Notes: generated by a model not told the origin, from the sequence alone. Counted from the first letter of the stretch, positions 1 to 7,164 are shown. The stretch: DNA of 23,375 bases from an uncultured Demequina sp. (GCA_937925595.1 CALALQ010000316.1:1-23375), one strand, 5' to 3'. Translations and numbers: made by a program.

Positions 1-89
1 GGAGCCGGTGGCGTAGCCACTTGAACGGAGCCCGGAGGTAGCTACGACCGGAGCGAAGCGGAGGGAGCCGCCGAAGGCTTCACGGCAAA
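1..89. repeat. Structured intergenic element, copy 2, right part (continues from 23326-23375 if circular)
   Basis: This non-coding stretch lies beyond the stop of the replication gene. Its right end (78-89, CTTCACGGCAAA) is the exact reverse complement of TTTGCCGTGAAG at 23330-23341, at the other end of the window. It also contains GAGCGAAGCG and GCCGAAGGCTTCACGGC, both found in the same order in the intact copy at 22006-22163. If the molecule is circular, the two parts make one element of about 139 bp bounded by a 12-bp inverted repeat. The function is unknown. Confidence 0.7.
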
Positions 90-92
90 CAC

Positions 93-106
93 GGGCCGAC
101 AGGCCC
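93..106 (-). terminator. Hairpin downstream of the replication gene
   Basis: On the minus strand a GGGCC stem, TGTC loop and GGCCC stem is followed by GTGTTTGCC. It lies 26 bases past the stop of the minus-strand replication gene, so it may end that transcript. The same hairpin with a shorter stem recurs at 22169-22180 beside the other copy of the structured element. The T-run is short, so the terminator call is tentative. Confidence 0.4.
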
Positions 107-131
107 TAGCTGGTCGGCGTAGCCGGCTCGA

Positions 132-1355
132 TCACCTCGCGGAGCGAGGCGGGGTGAAGTGTTTCCGGCTCGGGCGAGGGCGGGAGGGGAAGTGCTCGCG
201 CATCCGTGAGATCACCGCGGAGATTTCGTCCGCCTCGGCGCGGATCTCGGCTCGACGTGCGGCCTCGTGTGCGATTTTGAGTGCTTGACGCTCGGCGCGC
301 AGCCGACTTTCGATCTGCAGCTGCAGGAATGGAGCGGGGGAGCCGGGGTCGATGGTGGCGCGCAGCAGCCAAACGAAGTACCCAAACGAGTCTCGCTGCG
401 AGGTGACGTCGACGAGGGGGATACGCCGCTCGAGGCGGCCGCGTTGGATCGCGTCGAGCAACGATTCCGCCGTCCAGCCACGTCCCGCGAGGCCGTGAGC
501 GGCCAGGACGTCGCAGAGCTTGCCGACGTGCGACGTCGCGCGTTCCAGCCACGACATTCGGGCGCACAGCCCAGCGGCGAGACGTTGGATGTCGATTGGG
601 CGAGGTCCCTGCGAAGCCGATTTCTGCTGAGTTTTTGTCGTAGCGGGGCGCCGCGCAGCGGCGTCCTCTTGGGCGCGCGGATGCGCGCGCTTTGGTGATC
701 TTTTATTAATGGGAGAGAAGTTCTTAACCCCCCTACGGGTGGGTAGCTGGACATTTTCCACAGCAGCAGAATCGGCGCCGGCTACGGCGCTGCCGGTGGG
801 GGGCGTGTACTCGCGGGGGAGGGTGAGCGCGCGCGTGGACGCTGCCCGCAGCTGTTGGCCACCGTGCTTTGCGTGGGCTTGCTCACGCTCAGTTGTGGTC
901 AGGTAACGGCCCTCAGCGACGGTGACGGCTAGGCCGAGCGCCTCGAGCAGCTGCCGTGCCCGCTGCACGGTCTTCCCGCTCATGCCGAGTGCGTCCGCCA
1001 CGGTGTCGTGCGCCGTGGCGACGCCACGGCCCGTGGACTGGTCCGCGGCCGTGCGGTCGGCATGCGCAACGCGCAGCAGCGTGTCGGGGGCGACTTTCGC
1101 GCGTCGACGGGCTTCTTCTCCCTCCGGGGTGCGGAGGATGTCCAGCACTGCGTCGAACCAGACGGAGGCACTGGGCCAGGCCCTCAGTGGGCCGTAGACG
1201 CCCTCGGGTGCAGGGAGGGCCCAACTGCCGCCTCTGGGCGGGCTGCCGCGCTGTGCGCCGTCCTCGGGGCGCGCAGGGGTAGATTCCCGCGACACGCGGG
1301 ACGGATTTGCGTTCAGAGAATGCGTCTGGGCGCGCGGGCGCGCTAAAGTGTGCAT
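132..1355 (-). CDS. Plasmid replication initiator-like wHTH protein (407 aa)
   Basis: The predicted product is a plasmid replication protein of the actinobacterial helix-turn-helix type, which would bind the origin and recruit the host replisome. ATG at 1355 is chosen because AGGAG lies 4 bases upstream; an in-frame extension to 1400 has no such site. The N-terminal 60 residues are low complexity. A winged-helix-like segment follows at about residues 110-150 (DTVADALGMSGKTVQRARQL). Next comes a basic, disordered stretch around residues 190-250, then a helical, charged C-terminal half with a WLLRATIDPG-type segment. Codons encoding KNFSPINKRSP create a local AT-rich patch near 695-728. A hairpin follows the gene, and small regulatory genes lie upstream on the same strand. 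No relaxase or HUH motif is visible, so theta-type initiation is more likely. The family assignment rests on overall pattern, not an alignment. Confidence 0.65.
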   Translation of the reverse strand: MHTLARPRAQTHSLNANPSRVSRESTPARPEDGAQRGSPPRGGSWALPAPEGVYGPLRAWPSASVWFDAVLDILRTPEGEEARRRAKVAPDTLLRVAHADRTAADQSTGRGVATAHDTVADALGMSGKTVQRARQLLEALGLAVTVAEGRYLTTTEREQAHAKHGGQQLRAASTRALTLPREYTPPTGSAVAGADSAAVENVQLPTRRGVKNFSPINKRSPKRAHPRAQEDAAARRPATTKTQQKSASQGPRPIDIQRLAAGLCARMSWLERATSHVGKLCDVLAAHGLAGRGWTAESLLDAIQRGRLERRIPLVDVTSQRDSFGYFVWLLRATIDPGSPAPFLQLQIESRLRAERQALKIAHEAARRAEIRAEADEISAVISRMREHFPSRPRPSRKHFTPPRSAR

Positions 1356-1469
1356 TGTTCTCCTGGTCAGCGTCAGGGAACGACGAAGGCCCGGTTCCAC
1401 CGGTACTTCTTGAAAACCGCTTCATCTGGGACCCGCCGGCAAGCAAGTCAGATGAGGCACATGAGCTTT

Positions 1470-1500
1470 GAGGCCCGCTTCGGCGGGCCTCTTCTCTTTT
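1470..1500 (+). terminator. Perfect GC hairpin with T-rich tail (plus strand)
   Basis: GAGGCCCGC, a TTCG tetraloop and GCGGGCCTC form a 9-bp stem followed by TTCTCTTTT on the plus strand. The T tail overlaps the end of the minus-strand ribbon-helix-helix gene. No annotated plus-strand gene precedes it, so it may end a short RNA antisense to the leader of the replication gene. It may also simply stop the minus-strand gene, since hairpins can work in both directions. Confidence 0.65.
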
Positions 1501-1738
1501 ACGGCGAGTCGATAGGCAACTCCCCGTCCGTGAGTTCTTGTGCGGGCCACCACTCGGGCAAGCCGCGCGAGGTCAGTTCGGTGTTGAGGTGGTCGACGAC
1601 CGCTTCGAAGAACACAGCGGCGGAGACGCCGGCGTGTGCGGCCAGGCGCTCGAAGCGTTCCTTCTGAGCCTTCTCAACCTTCCAACCGAGCGCGACGGTA
1701 TCCACGCGCGTACCTCGGGGGAGCCGACGAACTGCCAT
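1499..1738 (-). CDS. Small ribbon-helix-helix-like DNA-binding protein (79 aa)
   Basis: This is probably a small DNA-binding regulator, possibly a copy-number or partition repressor. After a basic N-terminus (MAVRRLPRGTR), a predicted beta strand (VDTVALGWKV) is followed by two helices (KERFERLAAHAGVS, AAVFFEAVVDHLNTEL), which is the ribbon-helix-helix order. The acidic C-terminus ends ELPIDSP. ATG at 1738 has no Shine-Dalgarno. A TACGTT box ends 6 bases before it, so the mRNA may be leaderless. Two GGTGGCGCTAC repeats lie just upstream and would suit autoregulation. It sits between the replication gene and a wHTH gene, in the same direction. The exact family is not recognised. Confidence 0.6.
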   Translation of the reverse strand: MAVRRLPRGTRVDTVALGWKVEKAQKERFERLAAHAGVSAAVFFEAVVDHLNTELTSRGLPEWWPAQELTDGELPIDSP

Positions 1739-1754
1739 ACGGCGAACGTATTGG

Positions 1755-1798
1755 GTAGCGCCACCGTTAACGCGCTGACACGCCGTAGTAGCGCCACC
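1755..1798. promoter_or_regulatory. Direct repeats upstream of the ribbon-helix-helix gene (operator candidate)
   Basis: GTAGCGCCACC occurs at 1755-1765 and again at 1788-1798. The spacing is 33 bp, about three helical turns, so two proteins bound here would sit on one face of the DNA. The proximal copy lies directly upstream of the TACGTT -10-like box (1745-1750, minus strand). This arrangement fits autorepression by the small DNA-binding protein encoded next to it. Confidence 0.4.
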
Positions 1799-1838
1799 AC
1801 TATCAAGCCCGTTCGGAGCTTGTGCGAAGCGCTGGGGC

Positions 1839-2138
1839 TTATCCGAGCAACTGTGTGCGGAGCTCGCTAATGAGCGCGTCGATGCGGTCGACGTCGACCG
1901 TGTAGCGGGGAGCGCGGCCGCGGCGTTCTCCGACTGGCTGTTCTACGTCGGTGCGGATGACTCCGATGGATTCGAGGAGACGCAGGTCGCGGGTGAGTGA
2001 GCTCACGGCTGTGACGGTCGCTTCACGGATCTCGCCGTAGTAACTGTTGGGGTGCTTCACCAGGTAGTTGATGATGTTGCGGGGGCCCGTGCGGGCCAGC
2101 AGCGCGATCGCGTCAGCTGGAACTGTCGGTGCTGGCAC
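1839..2138 (-). CDS. Winged-helix (ArsR-like) transcriptional regulator (99 aa)
   Basis: This is a small winged-helix protein, probably a plasmid-borne transcriptional repressor. GTG at 2138 is preferred because AGGAG lies 7 bases upstream; the longer frame needs a TTG at 2168 with no ribosome site. The order is an N-terminal helix (AIALLARTGPRNIINYLVKH), a second helix (YYGEIREAT), the recognition helix (VSSLTRDLRLLESIGVI) and a basic beta wing (GERRGRAPRYTVD). It ends with a dimerisation-like helix. No metal-binding cysteines are present, so a metal-sensing role is unlikely. The 144 bases upstream, to the FHA gene, show no other gene. Confidence 0.65.
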   Translation of the reverse strand: MPAPTVPADAIALLARTGPRNIINYLVKHPNSYYGEIREATVTAVSSLTRDLRLLESIGVIRTDVEQPVGERRGRAPRYTVDVDRIDALISELRTQLLG

Positions 2139-2282
2139 TTCGGGGCTCCTGGATTCTGGGTATGGCAAAGCGATGGAGCTTGCCGACTCAATGCGGGGGT
2201 GCGCAGACTCGACAACGCGGATGCTGGTCTTCGTAGGGTACGCAAAGACCCGCGGCGGGTGTGGGAGAAATGCCCGCGCCGT

Positions 2283-3059
2283 CTATCGCACCCGCGTTGC
2301 TCGAGGAGCCGGAATGGTCACCGTGAATGAGCGATCGCCGATTTGAAGGCGCGTGCCGGTAACGACCGTTCGGGCGTGTCCGGGGGTGAGGTCGATGGGG
2401 TTTTTTCCGGGTTCGGTGACGGTGGTGCCGTTGGCCGAGGACTGGTCGGTGACCCAGAGGGTGCCGTCGTGGAACGACAGGATGCAGTGGGATTTTGATA
2501 CTGAGCGCGCGGGGTCGTCGACGGTGACGGTGGCGTCGACACCCTCGGCGTCCTCGGGTGGCCGGCGTCCGAGCAGGATGGTTCCGCGGATGATTTCGGT
2601 GGAGCCGTCGTCGAAGGTGATCATGGCGCTGCGCACGCGCGAGCGACGTTCACCGCCGCTGGTGAGGTCGAAGTCGGGGTCGATGTGCGCTGCGGGTGCC
2701 GGCGCCGTGTCGGCGGCGGGCTCGGGGGTTACTGCGGGTGTCGCCGGGAGCTCGTCGACGGTTTCGCGAATCGGCTGTGCGGGTTCCTCGTCCGCTGGGG
2801 GTTCGTTCACGGGGGCCAGGGCGCGGGCGTGCTCCCTGTCGACTGTGACGGTGCCGGCCGGGTCGATGGTGAGCATGAGGGAAGTGCCCGTGTCGATTGC
2901 GTGGGCGTACTGCCGTTGACCGGTGGTGGCGGTGTACGCCACCAGCACCTCGACGGCTTGTGCGCGCGCGGCGTCGGAGTCCGCGGCGGTGATGGGCACG
3001 CTTTGGCCGGGGAGCGTGACGATGCCCGTACCGTCTGTGTCGATGCTGACGTTCATCAT
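2283..3059 (-). CDS. FHA domain protein (258 aa)
   Basis: The C-terminal forkhead-associated domain should bind phosphothreonine peptides, usually targets of Ser/Thr kinases. It spans about residues 155-250. The strand GTILLGRRP carries the GR signature, SVSKSHCIL the SxxH signature and QSSANGTTV the NG signature, all in the canonical order. Residues 1-85 form a separate small domain without recognised family. A Pro/Ala/Glu-rich linker (about 88-135) joins the two. There is no membrane segment. The start ATGATGA overlaps the stop of the beta-propeller gene by 4 bases, so the two are translationally coupled and probably act together. No kinase gene lies in the window, so the phosphorylating partner must be encoded elsewhere or have been lost with the deleted segment upstream. 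Confidence 0.85.
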   Translation of the reverse strand: MMNVSIDTDGTGIVTLPGQSVPITAADSDAARAQAVEVLVAYTATTGQRQYAHAIDTGTSLMLTIDPAGTVTVDREHARALAPVNEPPADEEPAQPIRETVDELPATPAVTPEPAADTAPAPAAHIDPDFDLTSGGERRSRVRSAMITFDDGSTEIIRGTILLGRRPPEDAEGVDATVTVDDPARSVSKSHCILSFHDGTLWVTDQSSANGTTVTEPGKNPIDLTPGHARTVVTGTRLQIGDRSFTVTIPAPRATRVR

Positions 3060-4141
3060 GGGGCATCTCCTTCGGTTGTGGTCGAGGCGTAGACCAGCGT
3101 CTCGTCGACCTTCTCGCTGATGACGTAGACCGTCGTCGTGAGCGCTGCGAGCGGCGACTCCGATACTCCGGTGGTCAGAGTCGTGAACGGCTCCGAGCTT
3201 GGCGTGTTGGCGCTGGCGTCGACGAGGACGGCTTTGTTGCTTTCGGTGCCGTAGACGGTGGAGCCGGATACGGCGACAGGTGTCATGCGGCTCGGAAGCG
3301 GGACAGCGCGCGGGGCGGCGCTGTAGTCGATAAACGCTTCTCCAAGGGTGAGCGTTTCGGCGTCGGCGGCGTGGATGGGAACGTCCTGGGTGGTGATCCG
3401 GGCGTTCATCGGTGCGGTGAGCGTGATCGTGTTGGAGGAGAGGTCGACCAGTGTCACGGTGAGAGCCGGACGCTGCGACCAGACGACGATGAGGGTGTCA
3501 TCGTCGGCCGCGGAGATCAACAGCGGGGCTCCCTCGACGCCTTCGGGTCGGGGGAGCGGCTTCTTCACAGGCGCCGCATCCGCGGTGATGGTCCACCAGG
3601 ATTCTTCATTGGCCGCGATGATTCCTTCCCGGCCCGACAGGATGGGGACCGCTGTGACGGGCACGTCGCGGAGCGTGAGACCGTCGCTGGTGAACAGGCC
3701 CGCGGTCTGGTTGGGCAAGGTGATGAGCGGTTGTGAGCCGAGGTATGTCACCTCTGCGCTGCGACCGACGTTGACTTCAACGGGGGCAACGGGGGACTGA
3801 TCCGTGTCCAGCGGCCACAGGGTGAGCGAGGACTCACCCGTGGCCAGAACCGGGCGTCCTTGCACTTCCGAGGCGTGTACGACGTCGTTCACGCGGGGGG
3901 CCTGGGTGCCGCGCCACGTCACGGCGCCGGTCGCGGCCTCGACGAGGTTCAACTCGCCGCTGTCCGTGATAATCAGTAGCCGCCGCTCGTCGATGAGACG
4001 GGGTTCGCTGCGCGGAGCGATCGGCAGCGACCACGCCGCCTGTTCGGAGAACCCGGGCGGAACCAGGACGGGGATGTTCGCCCCGGCACCTGGGGGGCCG
4101 GGGTCAGCGGTGGCGACGGGGGCCGGCGCCGGCTGCAGCAC
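3056..4141 (-). CDS. PQQ/WD-like beta-propeller protein, 5'-truncated
   Basis: This reads as the extracytoplasmic beta-propeller part of a membrane-anchored protein. Repeated short strand motifs such as RRLLIITDSGELNLVEAATG, TGAVTWRGTQ and GSTVYGTESNKAVLVDA support PQQ- or WD-like blades. The frame begins at a GTG with no ribosome site, inside the 3' end of the methylase frame. Its first residues (LQPAPAPVATADPGPP) look like the proline-rich spacer that normally follows a transmembrane anchor. I infer that the anchor and start were deleted and that the fragment now abuts the methylase gene. It may still be translated by coupling. It is followed with a 4-base overlap by the FHA gene. The pairing of propeller and FHA proteins suggests a signalling or envelope role, but the function is unknown. 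Confidence 0.7.
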   Translation of the reverse strand: MLQPAPAPVATADPGPPGAGANIPVLVPPGFSEQAAWSLPIAPRSEPRLIDERRLLIITDSGELNLVEAATGAVTWRGTQAPRVNDVVHASEVQGRPVLATGESSLTLWPLDTDQSPVAPVEVNVGRSAEVTYLGSQPLITLPNQTAGLFTSDGLTLRDVPVTAVPILSGREGIIAANEESWWTITADAAPVKKPLPRPEGVEGAPLLISAADDDTLIVVWSQRPALTVTLVDLSSNTITLTAPMNARITTQDVPIHAADAETLTLGEAFIDYSAAPRAVPLPSRMTPVAVSGSTVYGTESNKAVLVDASANTPSSEPFTTLTTGVSESPLAALTTTVYVISEKVDETLVYASTTTEGDAP

Positions 4142-5904
4142 GACGTGAGAACGTCGGCGCTCGGCGCCGCCATGGTGAGCCCGCGTTCGATGCCGCTGGT
4201 TGTGATGTCGGCGAGGGCGGCATCCAGCTGCGCGGCCGCGGTTGCGAGATCTCCGCGGACCTGCAGCGTGGTCGAACCGTGGATGCCGGTTCCCACCTCG
4301 AGCGCGCCGAGGATATGATCCGGGCGGTTGTCGAAGTAGGAGTTGACGTACATTTTCTCCCCGTCGACGATTCGCGGGGTGACGCTCTCCCAGGTCGAGT
4401 CCGCAGGCTCGGCGCCGGGTTCTCGTCGACGAAGGATGAGGAGGTCCGTGACGGCCTCGGTGCCGGCGGCGCGACGGTGCGCCCCGGTGGGGAGGCGCAC
4501 CGCGCCCACCAGGTCGGCCATGTCGCTCATCTCGCGGCGGGCGGCGGGGTTCTGCGCGTCGAGCGTGAACCGGCTCGTCAGCACGGCCACGAGCCCTCCC
4601 GGGCGCGTCAGGGCGAGCGACTTGATGATGAAGTGGTTGTGCATCGAGTGCCCGCCACGGTTGTGCGTGGAGTCGTGCAGCGCGACGTCGGCGAACGGGA
4701 CGTTGCCGATCGCGGCGTCGAACGATGCCCGCGGAAAGCGGGTGTCCGCGAACGACTCGGTGCGCACCTCTGCGGCTGGGTACAGCCCGCGCGAGATGGA
4801 AGCGGTGAGCGGATCAAGCTCGATACCGGTCATCTCGGCGCGGACCGGCGCCATGCCCATGAAGGTCCCCGCGCCGCTACCCGGCTCGAGCACGCGCCCG
4901 CCCTCGAAGCCGAGGCGCTGCATCGCCGCCCACATTGCGTCGACGTAGACGGGGTCGGTGTAGTGCGCGTTGATGGTCGTGCGGCGTGCGGCGGTGAGCT
5001 CCGTATCCGTCAAAAGACTCTGCAGCTGCTCCCGTTCACGCGCCCAGTCCTCGCGGCGTTCGTCGAACACCTCCGGGATGGCGCCCCAACTCGACCAGCG
5101 CGACAGCGTGGCCTGCTCATCGGCGGTCGCCGGCCGTTGCTCCGCATCGAGGCGACGAACGGTCTCGATGGCGGAAATGTTCGCCTGGAAGCGAGCCTTG
5201 GCACCCGAGGGGGCGAGCTCGTCCTGCGCGGCAGGACGGAAGCTCAGTACCCCTCTGGAACCTTCGCTTCCAGTTCCACGATTCGCGCCAACGTCTGCTG
5301 CATTTGCGTCAGACGTTCCTCGTACACCGCCGTCAGCAGCGCCGAATCCGGGTCGTTCTGATCCTCCTGCAGGTATCGAATCTGCCGCTCGAGCTCCGCT
5401 CGATCGGGAAGCTCCCCCAGTTCCTGGGATGCCGCTTCCGCCTCGTCGTACTCCACCTGATCCGGCGTCAGCCACACCAGGTCGCTCAGCGCCCGCTCCT
5501 CCGCCTGCTTCCGGTAGGCGTTCAGCAACGCCACCTGATTGACGTAGTCCGGGGAGGGTCGATGCTGCCCCTCGAGAGTCCGAGAGAGGGTCGTCACCCG
5601 ATCCGCTACCTGCTCCCCCAGGCTCTCGAAGAACTCGTCCGGGTTCTCCAGCTGCGCCACCCTGCTGGGTGCGTACTTCGTCCAGTGCTCGCGTGCGAGC
5701 ATCCCGTACCGGTTCATCGCGAACCTCCGTGTCCTCGTCGAAGTTGAAGTCCAGTTGCCCGTCGACGAGCTGCTGCTCGACGGGCGTGGGCGGCGCGTTC
5801 CGCGCCTGCTCGATGCTCTGGTCGGCCTGTTGATCGGACAGCCCCCACAGATCGAAGACGCCCTGCCCTTCGTGTGGCCGCTGCGCGCGACGACGTGGTG
5901 CCAT
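3973..5904 (-). CDS. N6-adenine methylase/helicase-type protein, 3'-truncated
   Basis: This is the N-terminal part of the large methylase-helicase proteins common on actinobacterial plasmids. ATG at 5904 has GGGGGG 5 bases upstream. Residues 1-62 contain FDLWGLSDQQ and VDGQLDFNF. Residues 63-220 are a Gly/Arg/Ser-rich linker. Residues 235-500 hold a Rossmann methyltransferase fold, with motif I VLEPGSGAGTF (338-348) and the catalytic motif IV as NVPF (401-404) in place of NPPF. The segment FIIKSLALTRPGGLVAVLTS is typical of the family. Family members usually continue into an SNF2-type helicase. Here the sequence loses family character after residue about 587 and ends in an arginine-rich tail that is a frame shadow of the propeller gene. 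The protein is therefore probably non-functional as a helicase. A complete gene is nested in another frame of its linker. Confidence 0.75.
   Translation of the reverse strand: MAPRRRAQRPHEGQGVFDLWGLSDQQADQSIEQARNAPPTPVEQQLVDGQLDFNFDEDTEVRDEPVRDARTRALDEVRTQQGGAAGEPGRVLREPGGAGSGSGDDPLSDSRGAASTLPGLRQSGGVAERLPEAGGGAGAERPGVADAGSGGVRRGGSGIPGTGGASRSSGARAADSIPAGGSERPGFGAADGGVRGTSDANAADVGANRGTGSEGSRGVLSFRPAAQDELAPSGAKARFQANISAIETVRRLDAEQRPATADEQATLSRWSSWGAIPEVFDERREDWAREREQLQSLLTDTELTAARRTTINAHYTDPVYVDAMWAAMQRLGFEGGRVLEPGSGAGTFMGMAPVRAEMTGIELDPLTASISRGLYPAAEVRTESFADTRFPRASFDAAIGNVPFADVALHDSTHNRGGHSMHNHFIIKSLALTRPGGLVAVLTSRFTLDAQNPAARREMSDMADLVGAVRLPTGAHRRAAGTEAVTDLLILRRREPGAEPADSTWESVTPRIVDGEKMYVNSYFDNRPDHILGALEVGTGIHGSTTLQVRGDLATAAAQLDAALADITTSGIERGLTMAAPSADVLTSCCSRRRPPSPPLTPAPQVPGRTSPSWFRPGSPNRRRGRCRSLRAANPVSSTSGGY
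5244..5717 (-). CDS. Nested 157-aa TnpV-like protein, alternate frame inside the methylase gene
   Basis: ATG at 5717 follows GGAGG by 6 bases. The frame has a very high G/C share at third codon positions, stronger than the overlapping methylase frame, so I take it as a real gene. The product is soluble and helical. It starts MNRYGMLAREHWTKYAPSRV, continues with an acidic helix (LENPDEFFESLGEQVADRV) and then VNQVALLNAYRKQAEERAL. This order resembles the small TnpV-type proteins of mobile elements, but that link is tentative. A second coiled-coil-prone part (ELERQIRYLQEDQ to RIVELEAKVPEGY) follows. It overlaps the methylase linker completely on the same strand, shifted by one base, so the methylase wobble base is its second codon base. 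The function is unknown. Confidence 0.7.
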   Translation of the reverse strand: MNRYGMLAREHWTKYAPSRVAQLENPDEFFESLGEQVADRVTTLSRTLEGQHRPSPDYVNQVALLNAYRKQAEERALSDLVWLTPDQVEYDEAEAASQELGELPDRAELERQIRYLQEDQNDPDSALLTAVYEERLTQMQQTLARIVELEAKVPEGY

Positions 5905-5914
5905 CTCTGCCCCC

Positions 5915-5936
5915 CTCGATCAGCCGTGTGATCGAG
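5915..5936. promoter_or_regulatory. Inverted repeat over the methylase leader
   Basis: CTCGATCA and TGATCGAG are perfect 8-bp arms around a 6-base spacer. The repeat sits 11-32 bases before the methylase start and touches its ribosome site. It could be an operator or an RNA hairpin limiting translation. Confidence 0.4.
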
Positions 5937-5988
5937 GCTATCGACAGCCCTCCGGAAAGGCGCGGGCCCTGGGCCCATGTGGAGGAAA

Positions 5989-6513
5989 TCATGCGTCGGC
6001 GCTCACCTGTAGGCGCCCGCGCAGATGCTTGGCGGCCTGAGACCCGTCGAATGACGCGATATCCAGCGCTTCGGGGCGCTGGTCCCCCGGCATCGTGACG
6101 TAGGCGGTGAACACGGCGGGTGTGTCGCCGGGGTTGAGCACGCGATTGGCTACGACGCCGTTGCCCTGGACGACCTCGTACTGGAAATCGTGCTCGAGGT
6201 GGCCCTTGTACTCGGTGCGGGCCCGGGTCAGGCCCGTTCGCCTGTTCGACCAGAACGCGGTGTCGTAGGCCATCCGCGGGATCTCCCGCGGGCGGCTGCC
6301 TTCGTTCTGCATGTACACCGACACCGCCCAGGTGCGGTCAATGACGCGGTCCTCGGACACCCGGGCATCGGTGAACTTCACCGTGAGGCCGTCGAGCTTG
6401 CCCGGTTCCGGGCTGCGATAGAGCACCTTCGGCACCCACACCCCCATGGTCGCCAGTGCCCCCAGGAGGATGATCCCGCCGACAACCAGACCGACGATCC
6501 TGAGCGTGTCCAT
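5989..6513 (-). CDS. Membrane-anchored protein of unknown function (174 aa)
   Basis: I do not recognise the family. One N-terminal transmembrane segment (about residues 5-27, IVGLVVGGIILLGALATMGV) anchors an extracytoplasmic domain. That domain is predicted to be mostly beta: LTVKFTDARV, VIDRTWAVSVYMQNEG and NPGDTPAVFTAYVTM look like an immunoglobulin-like or DUF4352-like sandwich. ATG at 6513 shares its first base with the resolvase stop (TGATG) and uses the GGGGGAG just upstream; a GTG at 6516 is possible. The coupling to a resolvase is unusual for an envelope protein and may result from rearrangement. Such anchored beta-domain proteins occur in plasmid transfer regions, which would fit the eroded backbone downstream. 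Confidence 0.65.
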   Translation of the reverse strand: MDTLRIVGLVVGGIILLGALATMGVWVPKVLYRSPEPGKLDGLTVKFTDARVSEDRVIDRTWAVSVYMQNEGSRPREIPRMAYDTAFWSNRRTGLTRARTEYKGHLEHDFQYEVVQGNGVVANRVLNPGDTPAVFTAYVTMPGDQRPEALDIASFDGSQAAKHLRGRLQVSADA

Positions 6514-7121
6514 CACTCCCCCACCTTCTTCGCGCTGCGCGCTTGATGGCGCGCCTGGGCTCGGTAAACGCCCGTGCGTGACGTGTTGAACATCTGCGCG
6601 ATCTCAGCGACCGTGAGATCGCCGGCTGCCATGTTCTTGGCGATGTTCTCGTCCTGGCGCTCGGACAGTTTCGGGCGCCGACCTTTCAGCTTCGCGCGGA
6701 CCTTCGGTCGCGCCATAGCCTCGCGCGTGCGCAGGCTAATCCACCCGCCCTCCGCCTCGGCGACGGCGGCGAGGATGGTGAAGAACAGCTTCGCCATTGG
6801 GTCCTTCGGATCGTATGGCGTGGTGCCGTTCTGGAAGATCACCCCGGCATCCGTCAGGCGGCGGATCACCTCGAGTGCTCCTTCGGTGTTCCTCGCGAGG
6901 CGGTCGAGCGCGGGAACGACGAACGTGTCGCCCTCTCGCACCGCGGCGAGGGCGTTGTCCAGCCCGATCCGGGTCATCTTCGCGCCGCTGAAACCGACGT
7001 CGCTGTAGATGCGGTCCTCCGGCACGCCGAGCTCGAGCAGCCGAGCCACCTGTCGCTCGGCGTCCTGCTCGATTGTCGAGACCCGCGCGTATCCCACCCT
7101 CATAAGCGGAGCGTACCGCAT
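6513..7121 (-). CDS. Serine recombinase/resolvase (202 aa)
   Basis: This is a small resolvase/invertase-family recombinase, which cuts and rejoins paired sites through a serine-DNA link. ATG at 7121 follows GGAGGGG by 5 bases. GTG at 7127 overlaps the ribosome site, and ATG at 7103 lacks one. The catalytic Ser15 lies in GYARVST. The conserved arginine motif ALDRLARN is near residue 75, and the long E helix follows (AKLFFTILAAVAEAEGGWIS, then LRTREAM). The C-terminal helix-turn-helix (LTVAEIAQMFNTSRTGVYRA) occupies residues 165-190. Length and domains are normal, so it is probably active. The 280 bases upstream hold palindromes that also occur elsewhere in the window, so it may act on those sites in addition to resolving plasmid multimers. 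It is coupled to the membrane-protein gene downstream. Confidence 0.9.
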   Translation of the reverse strand: MRYAPLMRVGYARVSTIEQDAERQVARLLELGVPEDRIYSDVGFSGAKMTRIGLDNALAAVREGDTFVVPALDRLARNTEGALEVIRRLTDAGVIFQNGTTPYDPKDPMAKLFFTILAAVAEAEGGWISLRTREAMARPKVRAKLKGRRPKLSERQDENIAKNMAAGDLTVAEIAQMFNTSRTGVYRAQARHQARSAKKVGE

Positions 7122-7134
7122 AGGCACCCCTCCA

Positions 7135-7164
7135 CGGTATGTACTACCGAACGCCTATACGGTA
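7135..7164. promoter_or_regulatory. CGGTA/TACCG inverted repeats upstream of the resolvase gene
   Basis: CGGTA at 7135, TACCG at 7145 and CGGTA at 7160 give two overlapping inverted repeats, 14 bases before the resolvase start. The position suits a repressor operator or accessory recombinase-binding sites. Confidence 0.4.

Noticed and set aside
4279..5361. A plus-strand frame of 360 codons opposite the methylase
   Set aside because: It runs antisense to conserved methyltransferase motifs and has no recognisable domain.
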